Notes: generated by a model from the sequence alone, not told the origin. Shown: positions 25,401 through 31,966, numbered from the stretch's first letter. The stretch: DNA of 37,275 bases from JBGSUZ01 sp043770095 (GCA_043770095.1 JAYVIR010000063.1:1-37275), one strand, 5' to 3'. Numbers and translations: made by a program.

Positions 25401-26659
25401 AGCACAGCAAGACCCTTGTTATTAAGGAACTTATTGAGCAGTCCGCTTGCGAATGGTTTCAATACAGTATTATCAAATCCTGTTGCTTTTGCAGCTTTTA
25501 AAATCTCACCCATTTGAGCTACTTCAATTCCAGCATTGGCAAGACCAACAACCGTAGCCCATCGATTAGCGGTATTGGGATCAACACCTTCATCCATCAT
25601 AGTTTTATAAGATAATCCTTTTTCGACTTGATACATATGAGCGCCAGAGCCTAAAGCTGCGCCCATTTTGAAACCTGTTGCAGCAGCGCCCGGAACGGAT
25701 ATAACTTCCTCTGGCAATGCTACTTGCGGACCAAGTTGACCAAGTGCAAGTGCGGTACCGGCGCCAGCAGCAGCACCGGCACCACCAACTATTGCACCGT
25801 CTTTCATTGCGTTTAGCATGGTTGGCAACATTTGCGCCACCGCTTCTGGTACACCGCCAATAAATGAAACCGCTTTATTCCACAATGTTGGATCTTCAAG
25901 TTTAACTTCATCGAATAATTTGGGATAACGAGTATACATTTCCGTCATAGCGTCAGAAGCCTTTTGAGCATATGCGCTTTTATTACCTTCTGCGACCTTA
26001 TTCCACTCAACACCCTCAGTGTCAGAAATTTGACCAATTTTAAATTTAGCTTTAATGTGATCAATTTTATTAGTCATATCATATTGAGGAACAAAGGTGG
26101 CGTCTTGAATCCTTGTTTCTTCTTGTTTAAATGCTGGCGGTTGATTAGCACCTCTCAATTTATCCATGCTACTTGTAAATCGTTCACCAATCGTAGGATT
26201 CCATTGTTGAATAGTTTCATTCAAATTAGGCTTTATTCCGCTTACGTCAACCGGTTTTCTGATTTCAGTCTTAACCGGTTCAACTCTACTTTCTAAGAAT
26301 GGTTTTTTATTATCGAACGGTTTTGAAGAAGCAGTTGGCTTGATGGCCGTTTGAGTTGGTAAATTTAAAGGTTTAGGCACAGCACCATAAGCTTCTTGCG
26401 ATTTGAATACTGGACGTTTATCAACAACACTTTTAACCGCACTTGGTACGCCTTGCGGTTTGCTTGCATAGTCAAGTATCTCTTGCTTTGCAATTGAGTT
26501 TCTAGCAGCTGCGCTATTATCTACATAGCTCCTTTTCTCTTTTTCAAGTTCCCATTTTGATTTGCTTAATTTTTCTTCGTTTTTAAGGGTAGGCGCATTA
26601 TTAATTGGCGCCATAGATTGTTGTCGCTTTTTCTTTTCTTCTTCCCACTTGCTTGCCAT
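16475..26659 (-). CDS. Giant phage polyvalent protein: methyltransferase, strawberry-notch helicase, LPD38-like
   Basis: A 3394-residue protein at the end of the late operon. Order: duplicated motif SKWEEEKKKR / SKWELEKEKR (residues 3-12 and 34-43); a Gly/Ala-rich hydrophobic stretch near 287-310; a possible ADP-ribosyltransferase-like region (about 684-822, weak); an N6-adenine methyltransferase with EPSAGIGG at 976 and NPPF at 1040-1043; a strawberry-notch-type SF2 helicase (about 1325-2290) with Walker A GDGTGVGKGR near 1375, DEAH at 1480-1483 and QGLGRTHR at 1876-1883; then helical regions, an LPD38-like segment (about 2870-3065, ending PFYSFTEIN) and one hydrophobic helix near 3106-3124. 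This is the layout of polyvalent proteins such as DarB, inferred to be packaged and ejected to shield phage DNA from restriction. A GTG at 26668 is in frame, but the ATG at 26659 sits six bases after AAGGGGTG. Confidence 0.88.
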   Translation of the reverse strand: MASKWEEEKKKRQQSMAPINNAPTLKNEEKLSKSKWELEKEKRSYVDNSAAARNSIAKQEILDYASKPQGVPSAVKSVVDKRPVFKSQEAYGAVPKPLNLPTQTAIKPTASSKPFDNKKPFLESRVEPVKTEIRKPVDVSGIKPNLNETIQQWNPTIGERFTSSMDKLRGANQPPAFKQEETRIQDATFVPQYDMTNKIDHIKAKFKIGQISDTEGVEWNKVAEGNKSAYAQKASDAMTEMYTRYPKLFDEVKLEDPTLWNKAVSFIGGVPEAVAQMLPTMLNAMKDGAIVGGAGAAAGAGTALALGQLGPQVALPEEVISVPGAAATGFKMGAALGSGAHMYQVEKGLSYKTMMDEGVDPNTANRWATVVGLANAGIEVAQMGEILKAAKATGFDNTVLKPFASGLLNKFLNNKGLAVLAKFSKGVAIETGQELAQEAISITGETGAMNQSGIKRELFSTENGQRMLDTAISSAQAFVGLQGASQIAGGTYRSLTKRSTKEKIADRQNIESVIKAVEAAPLEVDTNEVLAAKLDDLEAIVVESISNPEMAPHEVEWAQSTVERIQRAKVGRGMGTLEQKPQQSAVSDPSDNLDDTEPNIIYTSKYGFVEVLDSNDATVELKNDKGTKLSVGRKAFEAMISDTADEPAVKGVVENQIQAPSIPEKLQRYEEIDAEESTVNKPQGLYASPSNIESPHKDLGGKKYEYDVNPNANILSIETDTFDSNRGIRVGESAGIAVARKLIGDDEVTRMMKSNKQRLVDSLSIDYPDVEWNRYHDQHEMIEGVAGILARQEGYDGIWAYDKGDPNDVTNEFVALNKNAFLPKETEKQQIVYEKETETNDAADIEKGINNTTALTYKENTNSLAELVRTKLNENSTISATEVFKIADSVFGGSQAKGTYTVKDAYDSLELAVNLHILNDMDEVDIKSMQKLLDLLPTQNKRTSEMEQYQQFSTPPSIAYVAAWVANIDKTDIMLEPSAGIGGLALFAKKNGAKVFVNEFSARRLDVLKNMPFDGFFNENAEQLDNILPDNIKPSVIIMNPPFSATAGRMADKNSTKYAKMHIEQALERLQPNGRLVAIVGQGMAHGTPTFNAWWKELESKYNVRANIGINGKNYVKYGTSFDIQMFVIDKTGPTTTAVLTGKVDKLEELQTMLEAIKNDRTRTEQETIIVDNKKSDEVTKNRDGDGSIISPTSVSVDIEGDGLSDTKRQASDDRPSGVNVDLGTAESVGLADKRTDRTGDTISNQQGDGKPSDTMGADGSVQYEPSGISLEVEVKSKKEKKSTDSEVEADDDIYSNYVPMKLKIKNAVNHVTMLVESAAMATVAPPDPTYSPKLNKGIVENGDLSLAQLENVVYAGQAHAQMLLSGFRRGYFIGDGTGVGKGRQIAGIIQDNFNNGRKKAVWISKGFNLLEDAERDWVALGGKKEDVISMKKINAKTGAINQKTGILFAGYSTLGSSENRLKQLVNWLGADFDGVIAFDEAHGMGNALDTKGARGTSKASAKAKACMELQRLLPNARVVYVTATAATDVSQFAYANRLGLWGDGTAFRDVQDFIGNITTGGLAAMELMARDMKSLGLYLARNLSFKGVEYDTLLHNLTSPQVEMYDKAAEAWQIVLKNIDVALEATGQNKDGRARASASSQFWGSNQRFFNQVMTSMSVPSLISAIKSDLARGESVVIQLVNTNEAAQKRSLADSEEAGVELEDLDMSPTDILVGYLNKSFPIHQFESYIDDDGNEKSRQVLDSKGNPVINKAALRLRDDLIADVKMMKMPNGPIDMLIDEFGTDVVSEVTGRSKRLVWKVNEKTGKRERVVESWGAIKSSADVDNFQNGAKRILIFSGAGATGKSYHADKNAKNQTKRNHYLFQPGWNAIEATQGLGRTHRNNQVSTPKFILVTTDLKGQKRFVSTIARRLNQMGAITKGQRQTGSGMFSEKDNLEGPLASDVLVQFYRDLYNDRIGGIDGADILTKMGLSKAFRDSKGSYKEDPDVVSNIPRFLNRLINLNTTDQNVVFEAFSEMYENAVNAAIKAGTLDTGLENYKAQLIETVDKKIIRKDELTGAETEYIQLNATKSTLFRMYERTINADNFVKLVRINSTGELRAVLNTSSVVNSQSGEVTKQYRLSAVTAQTNDNMFIQKTMDNLTVDIPKSEWKKAWAAEVKKTPETYIETLHMLTGTLLPIWNKLPKDRTRVIRVTDNKGNSYLGRIIAKDQIDGILKKFDISRTKESVDGAKLFNAILNQNKTAFFNQGTKLMRRKISGEHRIEIMGPNAWQVGRAMEGAGAFQETIAYNRRFFIPTAEATSIRVLNEFLKRNEFVDFEQGDEELDVPDYLKGDTAPSQKMGIVHQSFQKPMPLHEKLTFADFEANNESVEDAHRRNIITPEKVHQKIAAWGTEMKHAATRTFRELDENNPFLAEFRKEMINYKKLTHQARFKATMMLKHIVLPDGHKLTKEEYNRFERYVFLRDLMEDFKEERSLPYPYTIYNIQPLFDLTKRSLNENINNAVLQRDQQLERVKNDYIKAMGKIGFNVSNRFTKENYFRHQVLEYYNTKDALTGSGSRVKVNTQRGQLKQRHGTELSINENYLQAEYEILFNMTYDTSVAEMLQRVRVGYDITKKLKAEAKKLNKIGFEAIVKQELEIELEKAGESVGILDRYTYKDLKQEFGIESASAETFNKFNQKIAMNFSYIQKMAKNDELWDDNGKWSKVVAALKSGVKDESDKTMAYIAELASSEEEGMLNALGILKAISQREQFVKTSLGEQYYGWKNGIDNRLVPEDYSKWQPIQGKHMMMVNSVTDQMSEVIIKMQLGESIKDIALKQSDLKINNMLAYAGDRMTYIIPTPAANTLDSVYSNMTSEVASFKQVWGGANNAFKIWVLLLNPHQVVKYNLRNVSGDLEAAVYTAGFNALAYTDRSCKEVYNMMRYGQFTPELLEFFNRGGLESNIIAQEIADVNKLKIFENFRNRTRLEKAIAIPKTYKEFSENVSTYRETIMRYAVYLHFKDALRKGGGKLDFYGGSNRNIIIGLKSIEDKAFQMANDALGAYDQVTEMGQAIRKYMIPFYSFTEINYKRMFNVLKNAKNLESINEALGKSINLKLKLGLAGKAVAKLGWIMLRITFLTVLLNLWNRIVKQDDDDKLPESARRSPHLTLGHNDKGEIIYFTRLGTLSDLLEWFGLDTLVDDVNDLNMDRKSWKQQINDMAVSPLNKLVNSLSPFIKAPVELLTKRSFFPDITEPSTIRDGLGYLAQSLGLKEEYSRLAGLPANKTYAESWINAFIYTANPGQTAYYRVLDLKQSFEYNQLGKFKTSTFSDSPKSDALYKMKLSIKYGDDEKARKYLLKYVENGGTGQGLSTSLESMNPIYGLDPNEAEAFMMYLTPRERQDVKAAIEWYLELFNQ

Positions 26660-26678
26660 TTTTAACACCCCTTAATTT

Positions 26679-28103
26679 TTATTTTTTCTCGCCAGCTAGA
26701 ATACTTTTTAAAACAGCGTTTGAATCTGCTTTCGGGAGCATACCTTCTAGTGCTTTCAATTCAACTGAACTTAAAAATGCAGCATTTTCTTTTAACCACG
26801 CAGCTGGATCGGGGCTTGCCATCATATCTGAATATTGAGCGCCTAGCATATCTGCACCAGCACCAGTTTTTTTGGCAGCTTCAGATACTTTAAAATCGAA
26901 TTCTCTTTTGTCTTGCTCTTTACTGTATGCAAATTGAGAACGGTTAAGGGCTGCGTTTCCTTCTGAAATCGAAACTTGTCTGTTTTGAATCGCATTGGCA
27001 ATAATTCTTTGTTTTTCCTCAGACGTGTAATTTTTTAACCATTGGTCATCAAGAACCTTTTCTCTGGTTACAGTATGTTTGAACGTTCTATCAGATTCTA
27101 ATACGCCGCGATCAAAATTCTGCTTATTGGAATCCGTAGTTTGCTTGAAGGTTCTATCAGATTCCAAAACACCGCGGTCAAAGTTTTTAGTATTATTTTC
27201 TTTGTTATAATCGAATGTTCTATCTGATTCCAATGTGTTTCTGTTGAATGTTCTATCTGTCTCGAGAACACCACGATCAAAGTTCTTGGTATCGTTGAAG
27301 CGGCCATACTGCGCGTTATCATAGGATTGAATATCCCTAAGTGCGTTAGATTCATTTTGAATATCACCTTGACGTCTACTATAAGCAGCGTTCGCTAATT
27401 CTGGTACTCTATCCATCAGCGTTTGGTCATAACCCGCTTTAGCTTGTGAACCAGACGATACCGCCCATGAATTTAATCGGCCACCTGTAAGTGATGAAGC
27501 TTCTCCCATTGTGTTGGTAAGCGCTTTATCTCCAGCAATTCCAAATTGAGTTTTATAGGCCTGGAATACCGGGTCTGTTTCAGGGTTGTACGAAAACTCT
27601 TGTTTACTCGTTAATGAATTTAGAATGCTGTCAATTTTGCTAGAGTAAGGACTTACATATTCAGTAGGTTTCGCGACTTGTGCCGCCGGTAGTGGTGTAG
27701 CTGCTTGTGCAGCAGCATTTAAAACAGGGGTAGTTTGCACTACTGGTTTGTTTTTAGCTGCGTAAGCGTCAATGGCCGCCATGATTGACTTGGCATTACC
27801 GTATGACTTGCCATCTTTTACAGTGTCAGCCCTCATAAGAGATTGACCGTCAATAAGTACATTTTGATTACCTTGATCCCAGCCGACTTGTGAATCTTTA
27901 TAACCGCCGTATTGCATAATGGTATCTTTAATGCCTGTTAATCCAGCCAAAGGATTTGCTGGCGGTTTCGCTGGTAAAGCTGCAGCGTTGGTTGATGATT
28001 TAACAGTAGATGCTTTTAAACTTGTAGCTGGATTTGCAGCAGCTTTGTTTAAAGTTAGTAACGGATCTTTTAAAATTGTTGAAGATTTAAACGGTTTCGC
28101 CAT
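26679..28103 (-). CDS. Phage virion/ejection-type protein with DRTF repeats
   Basis: A 474-residue protein. An Ala/Pro/Lys-rich N-terminus (about 1-60 and 120-150) precedes a segment FSYNPETDPVFQAYKTQF followed by EASSLTGGRLNSWAV, which I recognise from Firmicutes podovirus-like phages as a conserved structural or internal protein family. Next are repeats of the type NFDRGVLESDRTFK (residues 274-346), charged and probably helical. The C-terminus is Ala/Lys-rich. The SD GGAGGG lies five bases before the ATG. It precedes the giant polyvalent protein by 19 bases, so the two are co-transcribed and may be ejected together (inference). A terminator separates it from the holin gene. Confidence 0.7.
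   Translation of the reverse strand: MAKPFKSSTILKDPLLTLNKAAANPATSLKASTVKSSTNAAALPAKPPANPLAGLTGIKDTIMQYGGYKDSQVGWDQGNQNVLIDGQSLMRADTVKDGKSYGNAKSIMAAIDAYAAKNKPVVQTTPVLNAAAQAATPLPAAQVAKPTEYVSPYSSKIDSILNSLTSKQEFSYNPETDPVFQAYKTQFGIAGDKALTNTMGEASSLTGGRLNSWAVSSGSQAKAGYDQTLMDRVPELANAAYSRRQGDIQNESNALRDIQSYDNAQYGRFNDTKNFDRGVLETDRTFNRNTLESDRTFDYNKENNTKNFDRGVLESDRTFKQTTDSNKQNFDRGVLESDRTFKHTVTREKVLDDQWLKNYTSEEKQRIIANAIQNRQVSISEGNAALNRSQFAYSKEQDKREFDFKVSEAAKKTGAGADMLGAQYSDMMASPDPAAWLKENAAFLSSVELKALEGMLPKADSNAVLKSILAGEKK
27068..27284 (-). repeat. Repeats encoding NFDRGVLESDRTFK units
   Basis: Three copies of NFDRG-VLE(S/T)-DRTF and one shorter NTLESDRTF unit are spaced by 4-8 variable residues. The underlying DNA copies differ at synonymous sites, so this is an old protein repeat rather than a fresh DNA duplication. 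Confidence 0.8.
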
Positions 28104-28125
28104 ATGAGCCCTCCTATTTTTTTAA

Positions 28126-28159
28126 AAAAGGCTATCCAACCAATGTCAGATAGCCTTTT
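28126..28159 (-). terminator. Terminator downstream of the holin gene
   Basis: AAAAGGCTATC (28126-28136) pairs perfectly with GATAGCCTTTT (28149-28159) over a 12-base loop, followed on the minus strand by a T run. It lies between the lysis genes and the ejection-type genes. A minus-strand TATAAT at 28166-28171, with a poor -35 (TTACAA) 17 bases upstream, sits just ahead of it. Confidence 0.75.
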
Positions 28160-28194
28160 CTTTTAATTATACTACTAAGTATCCACGTTTGTAA

Positions 28195-28398
28195 TTATTC
28201 TTTATCGCTAATTCCGTCAGTCGTTGGATCATTGAATACGCCGAAAGCAGCCATTAAAAATAAAACTGAATTTACCCATTGTTCCCACCCTGCTGGAACT
28301 TGGTAGATGGAAAACGTTTGACCTGTGATTGCAATTAGTGCAAATACACCAACCCAAAACGGTTTGTTTCTCATTCTGCTTTTTAGATTGAATTTCAT
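28195..28398 (-). CDS. Phage holin, phiLC3-like
   Basis: A 67-residue membrane protein with two hydrophobic segments (about residues 12-30 and 40-55). The N-terminus MKFNLKSRMRNKPFWVGVFAL and the ending FGVFNDPTTDGISD match the phiLC3 holin family, which makes the membrane lesion that releases or activates the endolysin at lysis. GGAGGT lies before the ATG. It follows the amidase gene by four bases, the usual lysis pair, and a terminator lies after it. Confidence 0.88.
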   Translation of the reverse strand: MKFNLKSRMRNKPFWVGVFALIAITGQTFSIYQVPAGWEQWVNSVLFLMAAFGVFNDPTTDGISDKE

Positions 28399-28402
28399 AA
28401 AA

Positions 28403-28933
28403 TTACCTCCTTAATAGGTTGAGTTCTCGTTGTACCTCTGCCCTGAACATATCCATATCTTTTCCGATTTCCTTCAAATATGAAGTAGGATCAACGTGAG
28501 TTGTATTATGCCATTTTAAAGCTACTTCATGATGACTTCTTGTATTTTCTTTAGTAACCTTATCAATCTTATATACATAATGATAAAGTCTTGCAAAAGC
28601 GGATACAGATGCATTATAAGTGATAATCATTTTCTCTTTCTTTTCAGGATCACCGTCATATGGTCTACACATTTCTAATCCAAAATACATAGTGTTAGCC
28701 GGTTCTTTAGCATGGCCACCTTTTTCATCCCACGGAAGTAATTGAATATCTTCTATCCAGTCAACTGCTGCGTGAAAATTGGCGCCAATTTTAGGAACAT
28801 TCGAAAAATATGTTTGAAGTCTCTCGGCTGTTGCGCCAGGATCTGCCGATTCATGCAGTACACCACCTTTGCAAACTTTAAAACGTTTGCCATAACGATT
28901 ATTTACAATTAAATCTTTTCTAAAAGTTCTCAT
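28403..28933 (-). CDS. Phage endolysin, N-acetylmuramoyl-L-alanine amidase (Amidase_2)
   Basis: A 176-residue single-domain amidase of the zinc-dependent Amidase_2/PGRP type, which cuts the bond between muramic acid and the stem peptide at lysis. Probable zinc ligands are H27 (VLHESADPGA), one of H134/H135 (SHHEVALKW), and H146 or D148 (THVDPTSYL). No separate wall-binding domain is present; the last 25 residues are a charged helix. An in-frame TTG at 28948 overlaps the ribosome binding site. The ATG at 28933 with GGAGGT seven bases upstream is preferred. It lies between the XhlA-like gene and the holin. Confidence 0.9.
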   Translation of the reverse strand: MRTFRKDLIVNNRYGKRFKVCKGGVLHESADPGATAERLQTYFSNVPKIGANFHAAVDWIEDIQLLPWDEKGGHAKEPANTMYFGLEMCRPYDGDPEKKEKMIITYNASVSAFARLYHYVYKIDKVTKENTRSHHEVALKWHNTTHVDPTSYLKEIGKDMDMFRAEVQRELNLLRR

Positions 28934-28937
28934 ACAA

Positions 28938-29348
28938 TCAACCTCCAAATTTTTTAGTCACAATAGCGAATACCATGCCTACAGTTCCACTGACGAAAGC
29001 AACTAAAAGCCAAGTCCACGCTTTAACTGCTGTTTTACCAGGCCCGCCCTCTAATGAAGCTAACCTTCCATCGTGATCCTCAAATAAAGTTAGAACTTTC
29101 TCAACCTTATCAGACATAGTTTCGACACTCACAGCAAGCCGGATAACTGCTTTAGTTTGTTCTTCCATCGAATCAAGCCTGTGATGTGCTGATCTTGATG
29201 ATTGTTCAACCTCAGCGACCTTAACTTTTGTATCTCCAACTTGCTGCATTAACAACCTATCGTTTTCCCTTAGTTGTTCGCATTCTCTTATTAGGCCTTT
29301 ACATGTACCGTGAAAAGGACAAGTTTGTTCGCAATCTTCATGCCCCAT
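28938..29348 (-). CDS. XhlA-like lysis-associated membrane protein with Cys-rich N-terminus
   Basis: A 136-residue protein. The N-terminus MGHEDCEQTCPFHGTCKG, with a fourth cysteine at REC, gives four cysteines and two histidines in about 23 residues. A long coiled coil follows (about 25-95, with HRLDSMEEQTK and DHDGRLASLEGG), then one C-terminal membrane helix (WTWLLVAFVSGTVGMVFAIV) and a basic end. Coiled coil plus terminal helix next to amidase and holin is the XhlA layout, an accessory for holin-mediated lysis. The Cys-rich head is not typical of XhlA and could bind metal (inference). GAGGTAAGT precedes the ATG. Confidence 0.65.
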   Translation of the reverse strand: MGHEDCEQTCPFHGTCKGLIRECEQLRENDRLLMQQVGDTKVKVAEVEQSSRSAHHRLDSMEEQTKAVIRLAVSVETMSDKVEKVLTLFEDHDGRLASLEGGPGKTAVKAWTWLLVAFVSGTVGMVFAIVTKKFGG

Positions 29349-29360
29349 ACTTACCTCGCT

Positions 29361-29606
29361 TTATAAGTTTAAAGGTTCTTCTTCTGGAAGAAGCTCTAAC
29401 AGTTTTAAAAATTCTGTTTCGGCAGTACATTCAATATCGTATCTTTCTTTAATCTGTTTTGATTGATTCACTAAATCTTCTTTTCTTCTGCGGCCCATCA
29501 TCAATTGATCAATAATTTGACTTCTTGAAAGAATTTGTTCTGTCTGTTGAGTTATAACCAGTCTACCGTCTTTTACCTCTGTTGATTGATTTAAAATACT
29601 ATTCAT
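29361..29606 (-). CDS. Small phage protein of unknown function
   Basis: An 81-residue hydrophilic protein between the second fibre and the XhlA-like gene. It is not recognised. The centre (about residues 25-65) is rich in Gln, Lys, Arg and Glu and probably helical, and the C-terminus is acidic (LLPEEEPLNL). A GTG three codons upstream falls inside the ribosome binding site, so the ATG at 29606 with AAGGGTGG five bases ahead is chosen. The position suggests a fibre chaperone or fibre-linked protein, but this is only a guess. Confidence 0.65.
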   Translation of the reverse strand: MNSILNQSTEVKDGRLVITQQTEQILSRSQIIDQLMMGRRRKEDLVNQSKQIKERYDIECTAETEFLKLLELLPEEEPLNL

Positions 29607-29621
29607 TAAAACCACCCTTTC

Positions 29622-30692
29622 TTATGAAAATCCTATTGTCCCAAAATAGGAACCATCTTTATATACTTCCAAACTACCATTGTATATTTGCAATTTTAAA
29701 CTCTGACCAGCGCCAGCTGTAACATAGTCTCCAATCATTGAGGAAACGTCACTCCAAGTCGCAAGTCTTGAACCATTCACCTCTACGAACTGAGCACCTA
29801 TATAAAGTGGTTTATAATTATTTGTATTGATAATCATTGCACCGTCCGATGAACCTTGAATACTTTGTCCTTGTGTAAGTCTGATTTCCGATGTTGATTC
29901 ACCAGTTTGACCTACTCGTAAAATACCATTAACTATTGAAAGTCCAGTCATAACAGTTACGCCACTTAAATTAATCCTCTCAGCATCAATGCTAATCACT
30001 TCAGCAGATTGATTAATCGCAGATAAAATACCGTTTGCTGATACTTTTGAAGAAATCTGACCAGCTTGTATTGAAATTTGAGCTGCATTGCCATTAATGT
30101 TTGTTGTCATTAAACTAATCTGATCCGCTTGAACAAGTAATTGTGCTTTAGCGTTATTAATATCTGTTGCTAATACACCAATGCTACCAGCTTGTTGAGT
30201 AATACTCGTTTTAGCACCAGCAACATCTGTGACAAGTAATGATATTTGAGTAGCGCTTTGAATTATTTGTGTCTTTGCACCAGCAAGATCAGATGCAACG
30301 GACGCTATTTGTGTAGCACTTTGTGTGATACTCGTTTTGGCGCCAGCTAAATCACTAGCAACTGCGCTTATTTGAGTAGCATTTTGAATTATGCTCGTCT
30401 TTGCACCAGATACATCAGTAACCAAAGACGTTATAGCGCCAGCTTGTATTATTAGTTGCGCTTTAGCACCAGTTAAATCTGTAGCAAGTAATGATATTTG
30501 AGTATCAGTTTGCTCAATGGCCGTATGATTTGACTTTATATCACCGACGATACCATTAATCATCGGCATATTTTTTTCATCGAGATGCGCAAGAACATAT
30601 TCTAATTCTTTGCGCAATTTTAATACAGTATCAAACAAATTATTGATTGTTTCTTTATCAGAAGTGCCAAGCTCAGGCTTGGGTAAATTCAT
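29622..30692 (-). CDS. Phage tail fibre with 21-residue repeats
   Basis: A 356-residue virion protein. After a 60-residue helical N-terminus, seven tandem 21-residue units (residues 64-210, consensus TQISLLATDLAGAKTSIIQSA) make a long trimeric-coiled-coil-like shaft of three heptads per unit. The segment SISIDAERINLSGVTV near residue 230 is a common phage tail-lysin/fibre junction, and a beta-rich C-terminus with an adhesin-like tip follows. The role is probably host attachment. The ATG overlaps the nozzle-like gene stop by four bases (ATGA), so the genes are translationally coupled. Confidence 0.78.
   Translation of the reverse strand: MNLPKPELGTSDKETINNLFDTVLKLRKELEYVLAHLDEKNMPMINGIVGDIKSNHTAIEQTDTQISLLATDLTGAKAQLIIQAGAITSLVTDVSGAKTSIIQNATQISAVASDLAGAKTSITQSATQIASVASDLAGAKTQIIQSATQISLLVTDVAGAKTSITQQAGSIGVLATDINNAKAQLLVQADQISLMTTNINGNAAQISIQAGQISSKVSANGILSAINQSAEVISIDAERINLSGVTVMTGLSIVNGILRVGQTGESTSEIRLTQGQSIQGSSDGAMIINTNNYKPLYIGAQFVEVNGSRLATWSDVSSMIGDYVTAGAGQSLKLQIYNGSLEVYKDGSYFGTIGFS
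30063..30503 (-). repeat. Seven tandem 63-base units encoding 21-residue fibre repeats
   Basis: The units read T/G-Q-I-S-x-x-x-T/S-D-x-x-G-A-K-x-x-I-x-Q-x-A without gaps. Units 3 to 5 are the most similar (SDLAGAKTSI, SDLAGAKTQI, TDVAGAKTSI), and the last has drifted (TNINGNAAQI). Confidence 0.85.
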
Positions 30693-31966
30693 CGCTTACC
30701 ACCTCTTAATAAAACTTTTTTAATTGCCCTAATTTTTATTGAACCATACCCTTCAAGCTTTAATTGATATGCTTGTGCATTCACAAGCATTGGTATCATT
30801 AGACTTCTTTCTGTTTCAGAAGCAAATGTCGCAACTGTTACGAAATCGTTTTTAGTGGAATCTTTAAGGCACACAGATACGAATGATTCAGGTCCCATTT
30901 CTGCATATATCTCGATTGTTCTTACTCCTTTTTTAGAGAAATAGTCTCCATCGAACGTTTCAGCGAAAATAGCTGAATATCTAACAAGCTCTGAACCTGA
31001 GTTGAACTTAATCATTTTTCCGTCAGTTAGCAATGCATATATGAATCCATTGTGATAAGTAAATGAAACGACTTTTACATCATCTTCTTTATGCCAGATA
31101 TCAAACTTGGGATCGTAAATGAATAATCCTGAATCAAGACTGATATAGTACTTTTGTCCATCTGTTCCAGATACGGCATTTGAATTGAATTTTAGCAACA
31201 CACGGTCTTCTGAAATATTATGAGGTAGTCCACCATTGTAAATATACACACCATTTTCATTGGCAAAGTATAATGTTGAATTGAGCTCTGCATAAGTATT
31301 GGAGAGTACGCCTTGTTTTATTGCTTCTTGAATCTGAAAGTTCTCTGGTTTATAACCATATAACTCAAACATCGTTGTTTCAGTTTGTATGACTACATGA
31401 TTTTGATACTTTGTTATTCCTTTGAAAGAACCAGCGCCGGCAACATCAGTTGCATATGAATCTGTTACAAGTCCAGCAAATGTATTCCACTGTTTGAAAT
31501 CTCCTTGCTTTGAAGCATAAACATTCTGTCCTTTTACCCCAAACACACGGTTGTTGTGTACAACTGCATAGTCAATTTCAGGCGTTCCAGAAGCAAATGT
31601 TCCAAATGTGCCAGCAACGGTATCATAAAACATCTTATCTGGAAAAATTAAAATATTTTTATTGATTTCAACAAACTGCTTTTTACTATTTGCAACAAGG
31701 CCTTTTTCAATGCCATCATAATAAAATTTCGTTCCATCAACCCAACACATTTTCAGTCCATCTGAAAATAACCCATTAGGAGTAGCGAGAGTCCTTACCA
31801 ACTCCCTTGATTTTCTTTGACTAATCTGTGGAAATTCATCAGATGTAAGATTCTTCATATCAACAAACTCAAATTCTTTTGCATTTATCGAATTGTTAAA
31901 TCCACCGAATGAATCATGAATCACTTCTTTCTTTTGAATATTTGTCATTGGTCGAGCAAGTTTCAA
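30689..31966 (-). CDS. Tail nozzle / tail tubular-like protein
   Basis: A 425-residue beta-rich protein. FGGFNNSINAKEFEFVDMKNLTSDEFPQIS is the N-terminal pattern of a phage family whose members tell 'mapped nucleotide loci' in the genome order adaptor-nozzle; repeats such as GVYIYNGG, SGLFIYDP and NGFIYALLTDGKMIK suggest a beta-propeller, as in podovirus nozzle proteins (T7 gp12-type). The role would be to extend the portal-adaptor channel. A GTG at 31975 is in frame but lies inside the GAGGTG ribosome binding site. The TTG at 31966, six bases after it, is the better start. Gene order, directly after the head-tail adaptor, supports the call. Confidence 0.65.
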   Translation of the reverse strand: MKLARPMTNIQKKEVIHDSFGGFNNSINAKEFEFVDMKNLTSDEFPQISQRKSRELVRTLATPNGLFSDGLKMCWVDGTKFYYDGIEKGLVANSKKQFVEINKNILIFPDKMFYDTVAGTFGTFASGTPEIDYAVVHNNRVFGVKGQNVYASKQGDFKQWNTFAGLVTDSYATDVAGAGSFKGITKYQNHVVIQTETTMFELYGYKPENFQIQEAIKQGVLSNTYAELNSTLYFANENGVYIYNGGLPHNISEDRVLLKFNSNAVSGTDGQKYYISLDSGLFIYDPKFDIWHKEDDVKVVSFTYHNGFIYALLTDGKMIKFNSGSELVRYSAIFAETFDGDYFSKKGVRTIEIYAEMGPESFVSVCLKDSTKNDFVTVATFASETERSLMIPMLVNAQAYQLKLEGYGSIKIRAIKKVLLRGGKR

